From the IMG/VR virus record IMGVR_UViG_3300030107_007542, positions 129,779 through 193,778 of that record: a stretch of DNA of 64,000 nucleotides, one strand, 5' to 3'. Position 1 is the stretch's first letter; each line of letters starts with the position of its first letter. Position numbers and translations under genes: made by a program. The DNA comes from a virus. Shown piece after piece: positions 16,148 to 25,110 of the stretch. The notes under the pieces are model-generated. The model had not been told where the DNA came from, did not search any database, and worked only from the letters and a program-made list of their open reading frames with translations.

Positions 16148-16350
16148 GAATTAATTTTATTACGTTGTGTTAAGCGCTGGAGACACTCTATCTTGCTTGA
16201 GACCGCGGTCGTAAACAGAAATGGTAGAAAAGAGTGTACAAGGCACTTAAAGCTTAATACTTTTAACATCCAAACAATCTTCCAAGCTCCTATCATGTGC
16301 TGGAAGTACGTCTCATTTTGAGCATCTAGGTGTTCTAGTAGATTTTTCAC
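16144..16350 (-). CDS. Small membrane protein, DUF6356-like
   Basis: 68 aa. NETYFQHMIGAWKIVWMLKV and HSFLPFLFTTAVSSKIECLQ reproduce the order of the DUF6356 family: E-x-Y-x-x-H, then a hydrophobic stretch with H-x-x-x-P-x-x-F-T-T-x-x-S. One or two membrane segments. Function unknown; frequent in phages and proteobacteria. Starts four bases before the end of the kinase-like gene. Confidence 0.65.
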   Translation of the reverse strand: MKNLLEHLDAQNETYFQHMIGAWKIVWMLKVLSFKCLVHSFLPFLFTTAVSSKIECLQRLTQRNKINS

Positions 16351-17075
16351 CAGCTATCCTCCTCAGGATCAGAACTAAATACGGAAGAATCAATAATCTT
16401 GAAGTTATTCTCACTATCGGCGCCAACATTGCCTCTTCCAATCTCATATTTATCAATCTCAAACTCGTGCATTGCCTTACTTAATTCTTGGTAGGCAGGA
16501 CCAGCTACACGGGACAGGAGGACTCCGAGTTCTTGAGCAATCTCGGCACTTTTAGACTCGTCATCAGCCGGATCTTCGGTTCGATCATACCGGAAGGATC
16601 CCAGAATCGTCTTCAAGATATGAAAAGGGTCGGCAGGATTGATATCTGCCTCACGACGCCATTGCAATATGGCTTCTTTCTCTGCGGGGAAAGACTTATC
16701 AAGGGCTTTGTCCATATCCTCCATATAGTAGATCTGGGGGATATTCTCCATCACAACCCACGAGAAATCATCAGCATGCGCGTACGCACGGGGGAAGATA
16801 AGAGGATAGCGCTTGGCGGTGTTGAAATCGTCTTCGTTCATCTGCATTTTGTAATCATCGGGTTCATGGATCATTTTAATAACGTGGTCCGGATCTCCAA
16901 CAGGCTGGTATACAGTGCGGAACATGCCTCTACCAAGTTTCTTGAACCGATCGGACTCTAGAATCTCGTGAATCTCATCGAAGTCGTCGGTGGCTTGGAT
17001 TTCTTTGAGCCAAGGGAAATATTCGGCCTCGCCTTCTGCAAGGTACTTCCGCCAGTTTTCAAGCAGGAGCTTCAT
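16347..17075 (-). CDS. Protein-kinase-like protein with packaging-type N-terminus
   Basis: 242 aa from ATG 17075 (MKLLLENWRKYLAEGE). FKKLGRGMFRTVYQP (about residue 47) is a glycine-rich loop, VIKMI (about 66) the VAIK-like lysine, and WVVMENI (about 106) a hinge. GRGNVGADSENNFKIIDSS near the C-terminus resembles a catalytic-loop Asn followed by a D-F-G-like I-D-S. The usual H-R-D aspartate is not obvious, so it may be a pseudokinase. It may be packaged in the head and injected. A second, larger kinase-like gene lies at 47076. Confidence 0.65.
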   Translation of the reverse strand: MKLLLENWRKYLAEGEAEYFPWLKEIQATDDFDEIHEILESDRFKKLGRGMFRTVYQPVGDPDHVIKMIHEPDDYKMQMNEDDFNTAKRYPLIFPRAYAHADDFSWVVMENIPQIYYMEDMDKALDKSFPAEKEAILQWRREADINPADPFHILKTILGSFRYDRTEDPADDESKSAEIAQELGVLLSRVAGPAYQELSKAMHEFEIDKYEIGRGNVGADSENNFKIIDSSVFSSDPEEDSW

Positions 17076-17160
17076 TCTTCGGAATTCCAGCAACCACAAT
17101 TAGAGCAGCACCGCCCGATTGTAAGGTCTGCAAGCTTTCTAAGATATTTGATTATAAGAT

Positions 17161-17445
17161 TCATTCTTTACCCTTTCCTTGCATCCTAAGTAGTCGATCT
17201 TCGGCATATTTGGCCCTCATATCGCCCAAACCACGGTCAATCTTCTCTAGCGCTTGCGCCAGCATCTTTTCCTGATTGGCTAATTTAGAAACAATCATTT
17301 CTTGATGATATTGGCGCGCCTCCTTAGCGGCCGCCTCCTCTTCTTTTTTATCCTTACGTTGCTGCCAGTTCATAAACAACAAAGAAGCAGTCCACAATCC
17401 TAGGACGCCATACTGCGCTAAACCTTTTATTATTTCGAGTTCCAC
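17161..17445 (-). CDS. Holin-like membrane protein with coiled-coil tail
   Basis: 94 aa from a GTG at 17445. One N-terminal transmembrane segment (IIKGLAQYGVLGLWTASLLF) is followed by a long charged coiled coil (RKDKKEEEAAAKEARQYHQE). This plan resembles BhlA/holin-like phage proteins. The endolysin gene is about 0.9 kb upstream in the same orientation, so a lysis role is plausible but unproven. Confidence 0.55.
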   Translation of the reverse strand: MELEIIKGLAQYGVLGLWTASLLFMNWQQRKDKKEEEAAAKEARQYHQEMIVSKLANQEKMLAQALEKIDRGLGDMRAKYAEDRLLRMQGKGKE

Positions 17446-17461
17446 TCAATAAGTAGTGATA

Positions 17462-18121
17462 CTATAGCGTCAATAGCCACTCAATTGAATGGATAACTTC
17501 TTCTGCGTTATAACCGCGGTCTATATCTCTCAATACCATCTCTCGGTCGATGTAATAAAAAGTTGGCCACCCTGTAAGGGGCCATGGCCCGCCCGAGCTT
17601 TCTAGAATTGCTCGACTTGCACCGATTACCAAGGAATCGCTAAGACCATACTCCGCTCCCCATGCTGCTACATCAGCTTGGGTAGGAATATCTCCGTTTG
17701 CCGTCTCAATGAGAACTGTTATATATAGGAGGCCCGTGTCGGCATATAGATCCTGGACCTCTTCGGCATGCGCGGCTGCCAGTCTACAGGGTCCACACCA
17801 TCCAGTGGAGAAATCCAGGACAATCGGGCGCCCAAATTGAGCATACAATCCGAAGTTGTCTCCATTTTGGTCGGGCCCTGTGAGGTTGCAGGGGTGATCA
17901 CCCTCTACTCCAGAACAAGTGCTCCAAGTTATTGGACTTGGGGGCAGTAAGTCAAGTGGGTTGGTATCATGAATTGCTTCAAGAGTGGATAAAAAGACAT
18001 CATTTTCCACATTTGTCGGCGAAATATCCTTTTGTGGATCGATGGTTTTAAAATTATTGGCTTCTGGTGGCGTACAAGCGCTCGCGAGCAAACAAAATGC
18101 TGCTAAAAGTGTTCGTAACAT
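17462..18121 (-). CDS. TlpA/thioredoxin-like periplasmic lipoprotein
   Basis: 219 aa. MLRTLLAAFCLLASACTPPE is a lipoprotein signal with Cys16. VLDFSTGWCGPCRLAAAHA carries the thioredoxin W-C-G-P-C active site, and WPLTGWPTFYYID supplies the cis-Pro loop. It should reduce or isomerise disulphides in the periplasm. It sits between the holin-like gene and the endolysin, so it could act on envelope proteins at lysis or mature the Cys-rich lipoproteins in this phage. The SGVEGDHPCNLTGPDQNGDN prelude is typical of secreted TlpA-like proteins of marine Deltaproteobacteria. Confidence 0.85.
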   Translation of the reverse strand: MLRTLLAAFCLLASACTPPEANNFKTIDPQKDISPTNVENDVFLSTLEAIHDTNPLDLLPPSPITWSTCSGVEGDHPCNLTGPDQNGDNFGLYAQFGRPIVLDFSTGWCGPCRLAAAHAEEVQDLYADTGLLYITVLIETANGDIPTQADVAAWGAEYGLSDSLVIGASRAILESSGGPWPLTGWPTFYYIDREMVLRDIDRGYNAEEVIHSIEWLLTL

Positions 18122-18170
18122 TATGAAATACCTCCTCTATTTAACTAGGGCGGTCAGTGAAGGGAACACT

Positions 18171-18338
18171 TTATCTTTTCGATTCTTTCTTTTTTATTGC
18201 TGGTTTAGCCTCAAAACAGCCGGTTGTTTCACACAATTTTTCCACTTTTTCTTTAATTGTATCAATTTTAGCCGTTAAGTCAGCCAACAAAGACGCTACA
18301 GACTCTGTATTCCTTTCTTTTTCCAATTTAGGGTCCAT
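18171..18338 (-). CDS. Small coiled-coil protein
   Basis: 55 aa from ATG 18338 (MDPKLEKERNTESVASLLAD). A heptad-like helix, TAKIDTIKEKVEKLCETTG, is followed by a lysine-rich tail. It starts directly after the endolysin stop. A spanin-like or regulatory role cannot be shown. Confidence 0.5.
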   Translation of the reverse strand: MDPKLEKERNTESVASLLADLTAKIDTIKEKVEKLCETTGCFEAKPAIKKKESKR

Positions 18339-18339
18339 T

Positions 18340-19284
18340 TTATAGGTGCTCCAATGAGTTTTTAGTTTCTTCAAGTAAATTAGGCAAATCAAGACCAGCG
18401 CAATCTATTTTACTTTTAATAAAATTATAATGATTGCAAAATCCATGAAATTTACCATGCTGACATTCCTTGTTGACACTTGTATCAACAAATCCCTCGG
18501 TATTCTTAGGATATTCTAAGGGTATGCCGATTCCTAGGTGAACTGCCTCCCATAAAGCCTTCAGTGCTTGAATTTGAACGGGATAAAAGTCCAAAAACGG
18601 TTTTAAGGTTTGGCCGTGAACATATCCATGTTCTTGTAGAGGTCTTTCACCGAATCCTTGTTGTACATACCAGGATTGATACTTAGGATAATAGGCATTA
18701 CTAATTTCAACACCGATTCCTTTGGTATTTCCTCCTTCATATCGGGGAATCCCCGCATGCCACGCTTTATGTTGTGTATCCAAAGTTTGAAAGATTGTAC
18801 CATCGTTGTCGATGAGAAAATGAACAGAGATCCCCCTCTTGTTGAGAACACGAGAACATGACTCGGAAGACAAGCAAACATCCCAATGGTTAACAAACAT
18901 AGTCGGATTTCGATCAGTCTTGCCCGAATAATTCGTATAAGTACCGGGATTAGCCTTTAGACCCCCCTCTTCGTCCCAAAGTCGCACTTGCTTCCACTTA
19001 ATGGGGATAAAATTGCCATTATGAACAATATATTTGTCATCAGCCTTAAAAGGGCATCTTTTTGTCGGTATTTTATCCAACCAGTCGGAAATTTGAGATT
19101 CTCGTTCCGTCCAGACACGTCGATATGTCATAGGACCCACTAAGCCGTCAGCAGTAAGGTGATGTTGGCGTTGCCATTTCTTGACGGCATTTACCAAGTC
19201 ATTATCAAACTCTATGCATCCAAACCACGTAGGATCCCAGCCTAGGCTGTCAGCAGAGCTTTTATTATAAAAGTGTTTGTCCAT
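18340..19284 (-). CDS. Endolysin: peptidoglycan-binding domain plus N-acetylmuramoyl-L-alanine amidase
   Basis: 314 aa. The N-terminal VKKWQRQHHLTADGLVGPMT is a PG_binding_1 repeat. The amidase_2 domain has MFVNHWDVCLSS (zinc His), SVHFLIDNDGTIFQ, KAWHAGIPRYEGGNTKGIGV and a late CNHYNFIKSKIDC (second zinc His region). It cleaves the bond between muramic acid and the peptide stem at lysis. There is no signal peptide, so it needs a holin or similar. The SD GAGGGACCCC precedes the ATG at 19284. Confidence 0.93.
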   Translation of the reverse strand: MDKHFYNKSSADSLGWDPTWFGCIEFDNDLVNAVKKWQRQHHLTADGLVGPMTYRRVWTERESQISDWLDKIPTKRCPFKADDKYIVHNGNFIPIKWKQVRLWDEEGGLKANPGTYTNYSGKTDRNPTMFVNHWDVCLSSESCSRVLNKRGISVHFLIDNDGTIFQTLDTQHKAWHAGIPRYEGGNTKGIGVEISNAYYPKYQSWYVQQGFGERPLQEHGYVHGQTLKPFLDFYPVQIQALKALWEAVHLGIGIPLEYPKNTEGFVDTSVNKECQHGKFHGFCNHYNFIKSKIDCAGLDLPNLLEETKNSLEHL

Positions 19285-19319
19285 GGGGTCCCTCTTCTAC
19301 AATAAATAGAACTAGGGGG

Positions 19320-19820
19320 TTATAAGTACTCTTTCCATTTGAGATTCACCTCACCTATGCGTTTTTTAATAATAGAACGATAGGTAGGTTTTTTTGGACG
19401 CTGAATTAGGGAAACTGGAGCATTTTCAACAAGATAATCACGTTTTTTCTGGTTGCAGGGCTTGCATGCGGCTACTAGATTGTTCCATTGTGATATACCG
19501 CCTTTAGATTTAGGAATGACATGATCAAGGGTTAGATCTGCTTCACGAAAGTACTTGGCGCAATATTGGCATCGATTTTCGTCTCTGGCGAGAATATTTT
19601 TTCGTGTACAAGGTAAAGTAAAGAATTTTTCATCAATAAAGCGCTTTAAAACAATAACAGAAGGGATTTGGAATGCTCTTGTGGCAGAATGAACCCATTT
19701 ATCGGTATATTCGACAGCCCAGGCCTTTTTAAGCCATGTTAGGACAACTGCTTCCTCCCAGCTAATGACTTCGATGGGTTTGAACGACGAATCGAGTTTT
19801 AGGACTGTGATGTTGTCCAT
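19320..19820 (-). CDS. HNH endonuclease
   Basis: 166 aa. CQYCAKYFREADLTLDHVIP then KSKGGISQWNNLVAACKPCN is a complete HNH_5 motif with four zinc cysteines (C-x2-C and C-x2-C), the D-H catalytic pair and the N-N-L-V. The N-terminus VLKLDSSFKPIEVISWEEAV matches the common stand-alone bacterial and phage form. It may act in packaging or as a homing-type nuclease. The SD TAGGAG lies nine bases upstream of the ATG at 19820. Confidence 0.9.
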   Translation of the reverse strand: MDNITVLKLDSSFKPIEVISWEEAVVLTWLKKAWAVEYTDKWVHSATRAFQIPSVIVLKRFIDEKFFTLPCTRKNILARDENRCQYCAKYFREADLTLDHVIPKSKGGISQWNNLVAACKPCNQKKRDYLVENAPVSLIQRPKKPTYRSIIKKRIGEVNLKWKEYL

Positions 19821-19931
19821 TTTACTCCTAAAAATTATTAACGAGGGGTGCTCTCTTTATAAATAGAGGATATTTTGTCGATAAACATGAATAGATGTCG
19901 CCCCGCGCACGGAAAATATTAAGAAAAGGGC

Positions 19932-19960
19932 TTGCAATCTTGCCATAAGTCGATTATAAT
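19932..19960 (+). promoter_or_regulatory. Sigma-70-type promoter for the plus-strand operon
   Basis: TTGCAA, 17-bp spacer, TATAAT on the plus strand, 52 bases before the ATG of the YeaH/YhbH gene. It lies in the 192-bp divergent gap with the HNH gene and is the clearest candidate promoter serving the plus-strand genes. Confidence 0.75.
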
Positions 19961-20012
19961 ATGAAAGAGATTAAAACTAAACAGTTTTGTCGGGTATCAA
20001 GGTAATTAGTGT

Positions 20013-21257
20013 ATGAGCGTCTTCCGTAAACACAAATCCATCGTCGATCGCGCCGCATCCGATCGGACGCGTCACAAAAAAAAGATTGACAAGGCAATTA
20101 AAGAGTCAATTAAAGATGTGGTGGCCGAAGAATCCATTATTGGACAAAATGGCAAGAAAAAGATCCGTATTCCGGTAAAAGGGATCAAAGAATATCGTTT
20201 TATCTACGGAAATAACGAAAAAAACCAGTCTGTTGGCTCTGGAGGGGATCATACTCTTAAAAGAGGTCAGAAAATCGGTGGCAAACGCGCCAAGAAGGGC
20301 CAAGGCCAAGGCCAAGGGAAAGCTAGCAATGAGCGCGGCGAGGAGTACTACGACGTAGAGATTACCCTAGAGGAATTAGCTGAATACCTCTTCAATGACC
20401 TTAATTTGCCCGATTTGGAGAAAAAACAGTTCCGTTTCATCACACAAGAGTCTATAAAGCGCAAAGGATACCGCTTTCAGGGCATTCGGCCGCGGCTCTC
20501 TAAAAAAGAGACCATTAAAAGGAAGATTCGACGTCGAAAACGCGCTGAAAAGGCCGGTACCTATGATCCAGAGGGTGACGAGCGCTTTCCTTTTCACAAA
20601 GATGACCTGAAATATCACCATATTAAGCCCAAATCGAAAGAAAACAGTGCAGCAGTCATCTTTTTTCTCATGGACGTGTCGGGATCTATGTCTCAGGACC
20701 GAAAATTCCTTGCAAGGAGCTTCTTTTTCCTCTTATATCAGTTTCTAAACCATAAATACGAGAAATTAGATGTTGTTTTCATCTCTCACAGTACATATGC
20801 AGAGCGTGTTAACGAAAATGACTTCTTTCGGGTGGCCTCAAACGGCGGAACTCTGATTTCAAGCGCTTTGGACAAAGAATTAGAAATAATTGACAAAGAA
20901 TATCACCCAAATGCCTGGAATATTTATACTTTTTACTGTGGCGATGGTGAAAATTGGGCATCTGACAACGAAAAAGCTGTTGATGACTTTAAAAAGATTA
21001 AAGAGGTTAACCAATTGGTAGGATATTGTGAAATTAATGAAAATTATTCGGGACTTGCGGACACAGATGACAATCCCTCCACCTGGACGGGGCTCCCATG
21101 GGGTACTTTTTCGGCATGGAAAAACGAAGAGCCCGATAATCTATGGTCCAATTTAAATCCTATATGTGACAGCTCATTCAAACGAATTATGATTGGAAGC
21201 ACGGACCATATATGGCAAGCCTTTACATATCTATTTGGAGGAGGCTCTAATGAGTAA
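20013..21257 (+). CDS. yeaH: YeaH/YhbH family (DUF444) VWA-domain protein
   Basis: 414 aa, near the usual ~420-430. The N-terminus FRKHKSIVDRAASDRTRHKK followed by GQKIGGKRAKKGQGQGQGKA is the basic, Gly-rich DUF444 start. IFFLMDVSGSMSQDRKFLAR is a VWA MIDAS site (D-x-S-x-S), with NGGTLISSAL and YTFYCGDGENW as later MIDAS loops. In bacteria YeaH works with the PrkA kinase (YeaG) and SpoVR in starvation and stress responses and sporulation. It is the first gene of the only plus-strand operon, overlapping the SpoVR start by 8 bp. Confidence 0.92.
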   Translation: MSVFRKHKSIVDRAASDRTRHKKKIDKAIKESIKDVVAEESIIGQNGKKKIRIPVKGIKEYRFIYGNNEKNQSVGSGGDHTLKRGQKIGGKRAKKGQGQGQGKASNERGEEYYDVEITLEELAEYLFNDLNLPDLEKKQFRFITQESIKRKGYRFQGIRPRLSKKETIKRKIRRRKRAEKAGTYDPEGDERFPFHKDDLKYHHIKPKSKENSAAVIFFLMDVSGSMSQDRKFLARSFFFLLYQFLNHKYEKLDVVFISHSTYAERVNENDFFRVASNGGTLISSALDKELEIIDKEYHPNAWNIYTFYCGDGENWASDNEKAVDDFKKIKEVNQLVGYCEINENYSGLADTDDNPSTWTGLPWGTFSAWKNEEPDNLWSNLNPICDSSFKRIMIGSTDHIWQAFTYLFGGGSNE

Positions 21258-22557
21258 TTGGACAGTTGGCGACCTGGAGATGTGGGACAACAAAATATGC
21301 AAGGTTGCTACAGATTTTGATCTAGATTGGTTCCCCATCGACTATGAAATCATAGATTATCAAGAAATGCTGGGAGCTATGGCTTATACTGGTATTCCGA
21401 CCCACTACCGCCACTGGTCCTATGGAAAAGAATACGAGCGCACACATACTCTTTATAACATGGGGCAGACTGGTCTTCCCTATGAGATGATCATCAATTC
21501 TAACCCGAGTATTGCATACCTGATGCGTGAAAATCCTTTGTACATTCACGTACTGACGATGGCACACTGTGTGGGACATAGTGACTTTTTTAAACAAAAT
21601 CGCATGTTTGCCCACACCAATCCCGACAACGTCATGAGTACTTTTAAGGCAGCTGCAAAGTATGTTAGGCAGCTTATTGAGGATCCTTCAATTGGAATTG
21701 AAAAGGTTGAGCGCATTCTGGATGCTGCACATGCCATTAAATACCAGGTCCCGCGCTATCCTGGGATCACTTATAAAACAAGAGAAGAGTGGGTGGCGAT
21801 CGAGCGTAAAAAACAACAGAAAGATCCCACCTATCAAGTAGATCTAAAAAAATACCCTCATGAGCCAGAGTATAACCTACTGCTTTTTATAGCCAACAAT
21901 AGTCGAAACCTTGAAGACTGGGAACGAAACTTATTGATGATCGTAGAAGAAAACTCACAGTATTTCATTCCTCAGGCACTTACGAAGATAATGAATGAGG
22001 GGTGGGCTTGCACTATTCATCAAAAGATTATCAATGAATTGAATCTTCCGGACAAGCTATATTTACCCTTTATTAAATTACACAACCAAGTGGTACGCCC
22101 CCACTTGGGTACTGTCAATCCTTACCATTTAGGGTTTGAATTATTCAAGAAGATTATCGAAGAGCACGGTTTTGAAGAAGCGATGCTAATTCGCGAAACA
22201 CATAATGATATTACCTTTTTGAGAACCTATTTAGATCAAGAGTTTCTTATGGATCAAAATCTTTTTAGTTATTCATTTAAATCGGCTTACAAATCAAGTA
22301 CAATTGATGATATATCAGATGAAGGTGGCTGGGAGCGCATCAGGGATGCTCTTATCTCTAACGTAGGGTTGAACCGCGTACCTGTTGTGTTTGTAATGGA
22401 AATGAATAAGGATCACAAATTAACCTTAGTTCATGAACATGATGGTAGAGATCTAGATGTGCCTTATGCACAAAAAGTTTTTGATTACATAAAAGACCTT
22501 TGGGGAGATGAGATAGTACTTCTCTCTCAGATAGAGGGCGAAACATGGGAGTTTTAG
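21250..22557 (+). CDS. spoVR: SpoVR family protein
   Basis: 435 aa from ATG 21250, with SD GAGGAGG overlapping the end of the YeaH gene. DLDWFPIDYEIIDYQEMLGA, IPTHYRHWSYGKEYERTHTL and NPSIAYLMRENPLYIHVLTM followed by AHCVGHSDFFKQN are hallmark SpoVR sequences. The length is somewhat below the bacterial norm of about 500. Biochemical activity is unknown; in B. subtilis SpoVR affects spore cortex formation and in enterics (YcgB) it is a stress gene. It is tightly coupled to its neighbours. Confidence 0.94.
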   Translation: MSNWTVGDLEMWDNKICKVATDFDLDWFPIDYEIIDYQEMLGAMAYTGIPTHYRHWSYGKEYERTHTLYNMGQTGLPYEMIINSNPSIAYLMRENPLYIHVLTMAHCVGHSDFFKQNRMFAHTNPDNVMSTFKAAAKYVRQLIEDPSIGIEKVERILDAAHAIKYQVPRYPGITYKTREEWVAIERKKQQKDPTYQVDLKKYPHEPEYNLLLFIANNSRNLEDWERNLLMIVEENSQYFIPQALTKIMNEGWACTIHQKIINELNLPDKLYLPFIKLHNQVVRPHLGTVNPYHLGFELFKKIIEEHGFEEAMLIRETHNDITFLRTYLDQEFLMDQNLFSYSFKSAYKSSTIDDISDEGGWERIRDALISNVGLNRVPVVFVMEMNKDHKLTLVHEHDGRDLDVPYAQKVFDYIKDLWGDEIVLLSQIEGETWEF

Positions 22558-22558
22558 C

Positions 22559-24493
22559 ATGGGAGTAACAAACAAGTTTCTGGAAACGATCCAGGCACAC
22601 AAGGAGGGCGCCAAAAAAGAAAAGTTTGATGGCCTTCTCCAAGATTACTTAGAACTTATTGAAAACGGCGACGTCAAGCCGGTATTGGCTCACAAGCGCC
22701 TGTACGATGGCATCCTCTCGTATGGCATGGAGACGCTAGACGAGTCTGACAGTCGATGCAATAAGATCTTCGACGGCGAGCCAGTGCGTATTTATGATTA
22801 TTTTGCATCTCAATTCTTTGGCATGGAGCGCTCTTTAGAGAAAGTAATGCGATTCCTCCATTCTGCTGCCATGAAGGGAGAGGAAAGTCGACAGGTCTTG
22901 CTACTTCTGGGCCCTGTAGGCGCCGGAAAGTCAGCTCTCGTAGAACACATCAAGAGCGCCCTGGAGAAGCTTGACCCGGTTTATACTCTCAAGGGTTGTC
23001 CAATTCAAGAAGAGCCGCTCCACTTGATCCCTCGCTCTCTAAGAGCAGAGTTTGAGGAGTTGTACAACGTCAAGATTGAAGGAGACCTTTGCCCGGTCTG
23101 TCGACACCGACTTTTAAAAGAATACGAGGGGGACTACACACGATTTCCCATTACTGAGGTCTCATTCTCAATTCGCGGCCGTAAGGGTGTCGGCGTCGTG
23201 CCTCCCATGGATCCGAACACTCAAGACACAAGCCTCCTCATTGGCTCCGAAGATATTTCAAAACTAGATCTCTATCCGGAGGACGACCCCCGCGTACTTA
23301 GCCTTAATGGTGCTTTTAATGTAGGTAATCGAGGTATCGTCGAGTTTGTCGAGGTCTTTAAAAACGAAATTGAATTCCTTCATACCATGATCACAGCCAC
23401 GCAGGAAAAGAGTGTTCCATCGCCAGGCAAACAGGCTATGATTTATTTTGATGGCGTCATTCTAGCTCACTGTAATGAAGCAGAGTGGAACAAGTTTAAA
23501 TCTGAACATACCAACGAAGCTATCCTGGATCGAATTGTGAGGGTGAATGTTCCTTACTGTTTAGAGTACGAGCAGGAAGTAAAGATTTATGAAAAGCTCC
23601 TTGGCCGCTCAGATTATCGGTGTCATATCGCGCCGCACACACTAGAGGTAGCCGCAATGTTCGCTGTTCTGTCGCGACTACACTCCTCCAATAAAGCTGA
23701 CCCCTTGACCAAGATGAAAATCTACAACGGTGAGGAAATCATTGAAAAGGGTCTCATTCGTAAAATTGATATTAAAGATCTTCGTGAAGAAGTAGAAGAC
23801 GAAGGAATGACAGGAATCTCTACTCGCTTTATCATGAAAGCCATTGATGCCGCACTAGCCGACTCCACTAAAGATATGATCACTCCCATATCGATTCGGG
23901 ATGCTCTGATTAAACAGGTAAAAGAACAGATTACCAATTCGGACGCCAAGAAGACATATCTCTCATATCTTCAGAAAACACTTCATGAGGAATATCTAAC
24001 AATCCTTGAGAAGGAAATTACCAAGGCATTTGTTACAGCTTATGAAGAGCAAGCTGAGTCCCTCTTTAACAACTACCTTGATCACGCCGAGGCCTATGTT
24101 AATAACACCAAGGTAAAGGATAAAGTTACCAGCGAAGACATGGAACCCGATGAGAAGTTCCTCCAATCAATTGAGGAGCAGATCGGCATTAAGGGTTCTG
24201 CCAAGAACAACTTCCGAGCTGACATTACCTCCTACATGTTTTCAAAGTTGCGGCGAGGAGAAGCAATTGACTGGCGTTCTTATGGTCCTCTAAGGGAGGC
24301 GATTGAAACAAAGCTTGTTGCATCGGTGCGAGACATTTCTCGAATTATCACAAAGTCTAAGTCGCGCGATACCAAGCAGCAACGTAAGTTCAGCTCAATG
24401 GTTCAGACCTTAATTGACAATTATGGTTATAATGAAGATTCAGCCGAAGAAGTGATAAAGTTTGCTAGCAACAATCTTTGGAGAGACTCTTAA
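22559..24493 (+). CDS. prkA: PrkA-type serine protein kinase with AAA+ domain
   Basis: 644 aa, the family's usual length. RIYDYFASQFFGMERSLEKV leads into Walker A LLLLGPVGAGKSALVEHI (about residue 115). Then LCPVCRHRLLKEYEGDYTRF and the VGVVPPMDPNTQDTSLLIGS region follow. AMIYFDGVILAHCNEAEW and LDRIVRVNVPYCLEYEQEVK are typical of the PrkA AAA core. The C-terminal third is the PrkA domain, proposed to phosphorylate serine residues, with a protease activity suggested for some members. It completes a YeaH-SpoVR-PrkA set. The stop overlaps the convergent thioesterase by 4 bp. Confidence 0.94.
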   Translation: MGVTNKFLETIQAHKEGAKKEKFDGLLQDYLELIENGDVKPVLAHKRLYDGILSYGMETLDESDSRCNKIFDGEPVRIYDYFASQFFGMERSLEKVMRFLHSAAMKGEESRQVLLLLGPVGAGKSALVEHIKSALEKLDPVYTLKGCPIQEEPLHLIPRSLRAEFEELYNVKIEGDLCPVCRHRLLKEYEGDYTRFPITEVSFSIRGRKGVGVVPPMDPNTQDTSLLIGSEDISKLDLYPEDDPRVLSLNGAFNVGNRGIVEFVEVFKNEIEFLHTMITATQEKSVPSPGKQAMIYFDGVILAHCNEAEWNKFKSEHTNEAILDRIVRVNVPYCLEYEQEVKIYEKLLGRSDYRCHIAPHTLEVAAMFAVLSRLHSSNKADPLTKMKIYNGEEIIEKGLIRKIDIKDLREEVEDEGMTGISTRFIMKAIDAALADSTKDMITPISIRDALIKQVKEQITNSDAKKTYLSYLQKTLHEEYLTILEKEITKAFVTAYEEQAESLFNNYLDHAEAYVNNTKVKDKVTSEDMEPDEKFLQSIEEQIGIKGSAKNNFRADITSYMFSKLRRGEAIDWRSYGPLREAIETKLVASVRDISRIITKSKSRDTKQQRKFSSMVQTLIDNYGYNEDSAEEVIKFASNNLWRDS

Positions 24494-24894
24494 GAGAAAT
24501 CGGCGGTTTGTTTGCGATACTTCTGTCGCACCTTTTGCGAAATGGGAATAGCTTCCCCGTCACCATCAATTCGTACAAAGGTCATTTGCGTACTAACCAC
24601 AGAGCGTTGTGTACCATTATACACCGAATGCCTTCTGGCTTCCATGTTTAATGTAAGAGAAGTTTTCCCCACCTTAGCAACCTCTCCGTAGATTTTAATA
24701 ATCTGTCCTGGTCGACATGGCTTTTCAAAGGTAAGACTACCAATGTGCTTAGTAACCATTCTAGGGGTATCGGCCGCCTGAGCTGCAAAAGCCGCGGCAG
24801 CCTCATCAAGCCACGCAAGCATTACTCCGCCAAAAAGGTTTCCATGGTACCCTACGTCTTGAGTCTTAACAAAGTGTGTTGAAATTAGTTCCAT
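24490..24894 (-). CDS. Acyl-CoA thioesterase (hotdog fold, YciA-like)
   Basis: 134 aa. GNLFGGVMLAWLDEAAAAFA is the hotdog-fold catalytic segment (N-x-F-G-G-x-x-L-x-W-x-D-E-A), and SLTFEKPCRPGQIIKIYGEV and TSLTLNMEARR complete the fold. It hydrolyses acyl-CoA to free CoA and fatty acid in the cytoplasm. It is uncommon as a phage gene and probably alters host lipid or CoA pools. It faces the PrkA gene tail-to-tail with a 4-bp overlap and is followed by a GDLV protein. Confidence 0.88.
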   Translation of the reverse strand: MELISTHFVKTQDVGYHGNLFGGVMLAWLDEAAAAFAAQAADTPRMVTKHIGSLTFEKPCRPGQIIKIYGEVAKVGKTSLTLNMEARRHSVYNGTQRSVVSTQMTFVRIDGDGEAIPISQKVRQKYRKQTADFS

Positions 24895-25086
24895 TTAGCT
24901 AGTCGTTTCTGGATTCTTGCCTAATACAATAAGGCCTGAGCGCTTACTCCACTCATATGAATGGTGAGGCGCGGTCCAACGAACCCGAATCCATGGGTCC
25001 TTCGGATCGAGATCGCCGAAAATATCGACAACAAATCCTATCCTTTTTTCAAATCGTGTTGATTGCACAAGGTCGCCTATCTGCAT
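24895..25086 (-). CDS. GDLV-family small protein
   Basis: 63 aa, MQIGDLVQSTRFEKRIGFVV, then PWIRVRWTAPHHSYEWSKRS and LIVLG. Shares the M-x-x-G-D-L-V start, the G-x-V-V strand and the V-R-W strand of the family amplified at 36-41 kb, but lies alone here. No SD is visible upstream of the ATG at 25086; its stop abuts the thioesterase start. Confidence 0.75.
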   Translation of the reverse strand: MQIGDLVQSTRFEKRIGFVVDIFGDLDPKDPWIRVRWTAPHHSYEWSKRSGLIVLGKNPETTS

Positions 25087-25110
25087 ACACTAAATAGCTA
25101 CATCGAGTCG

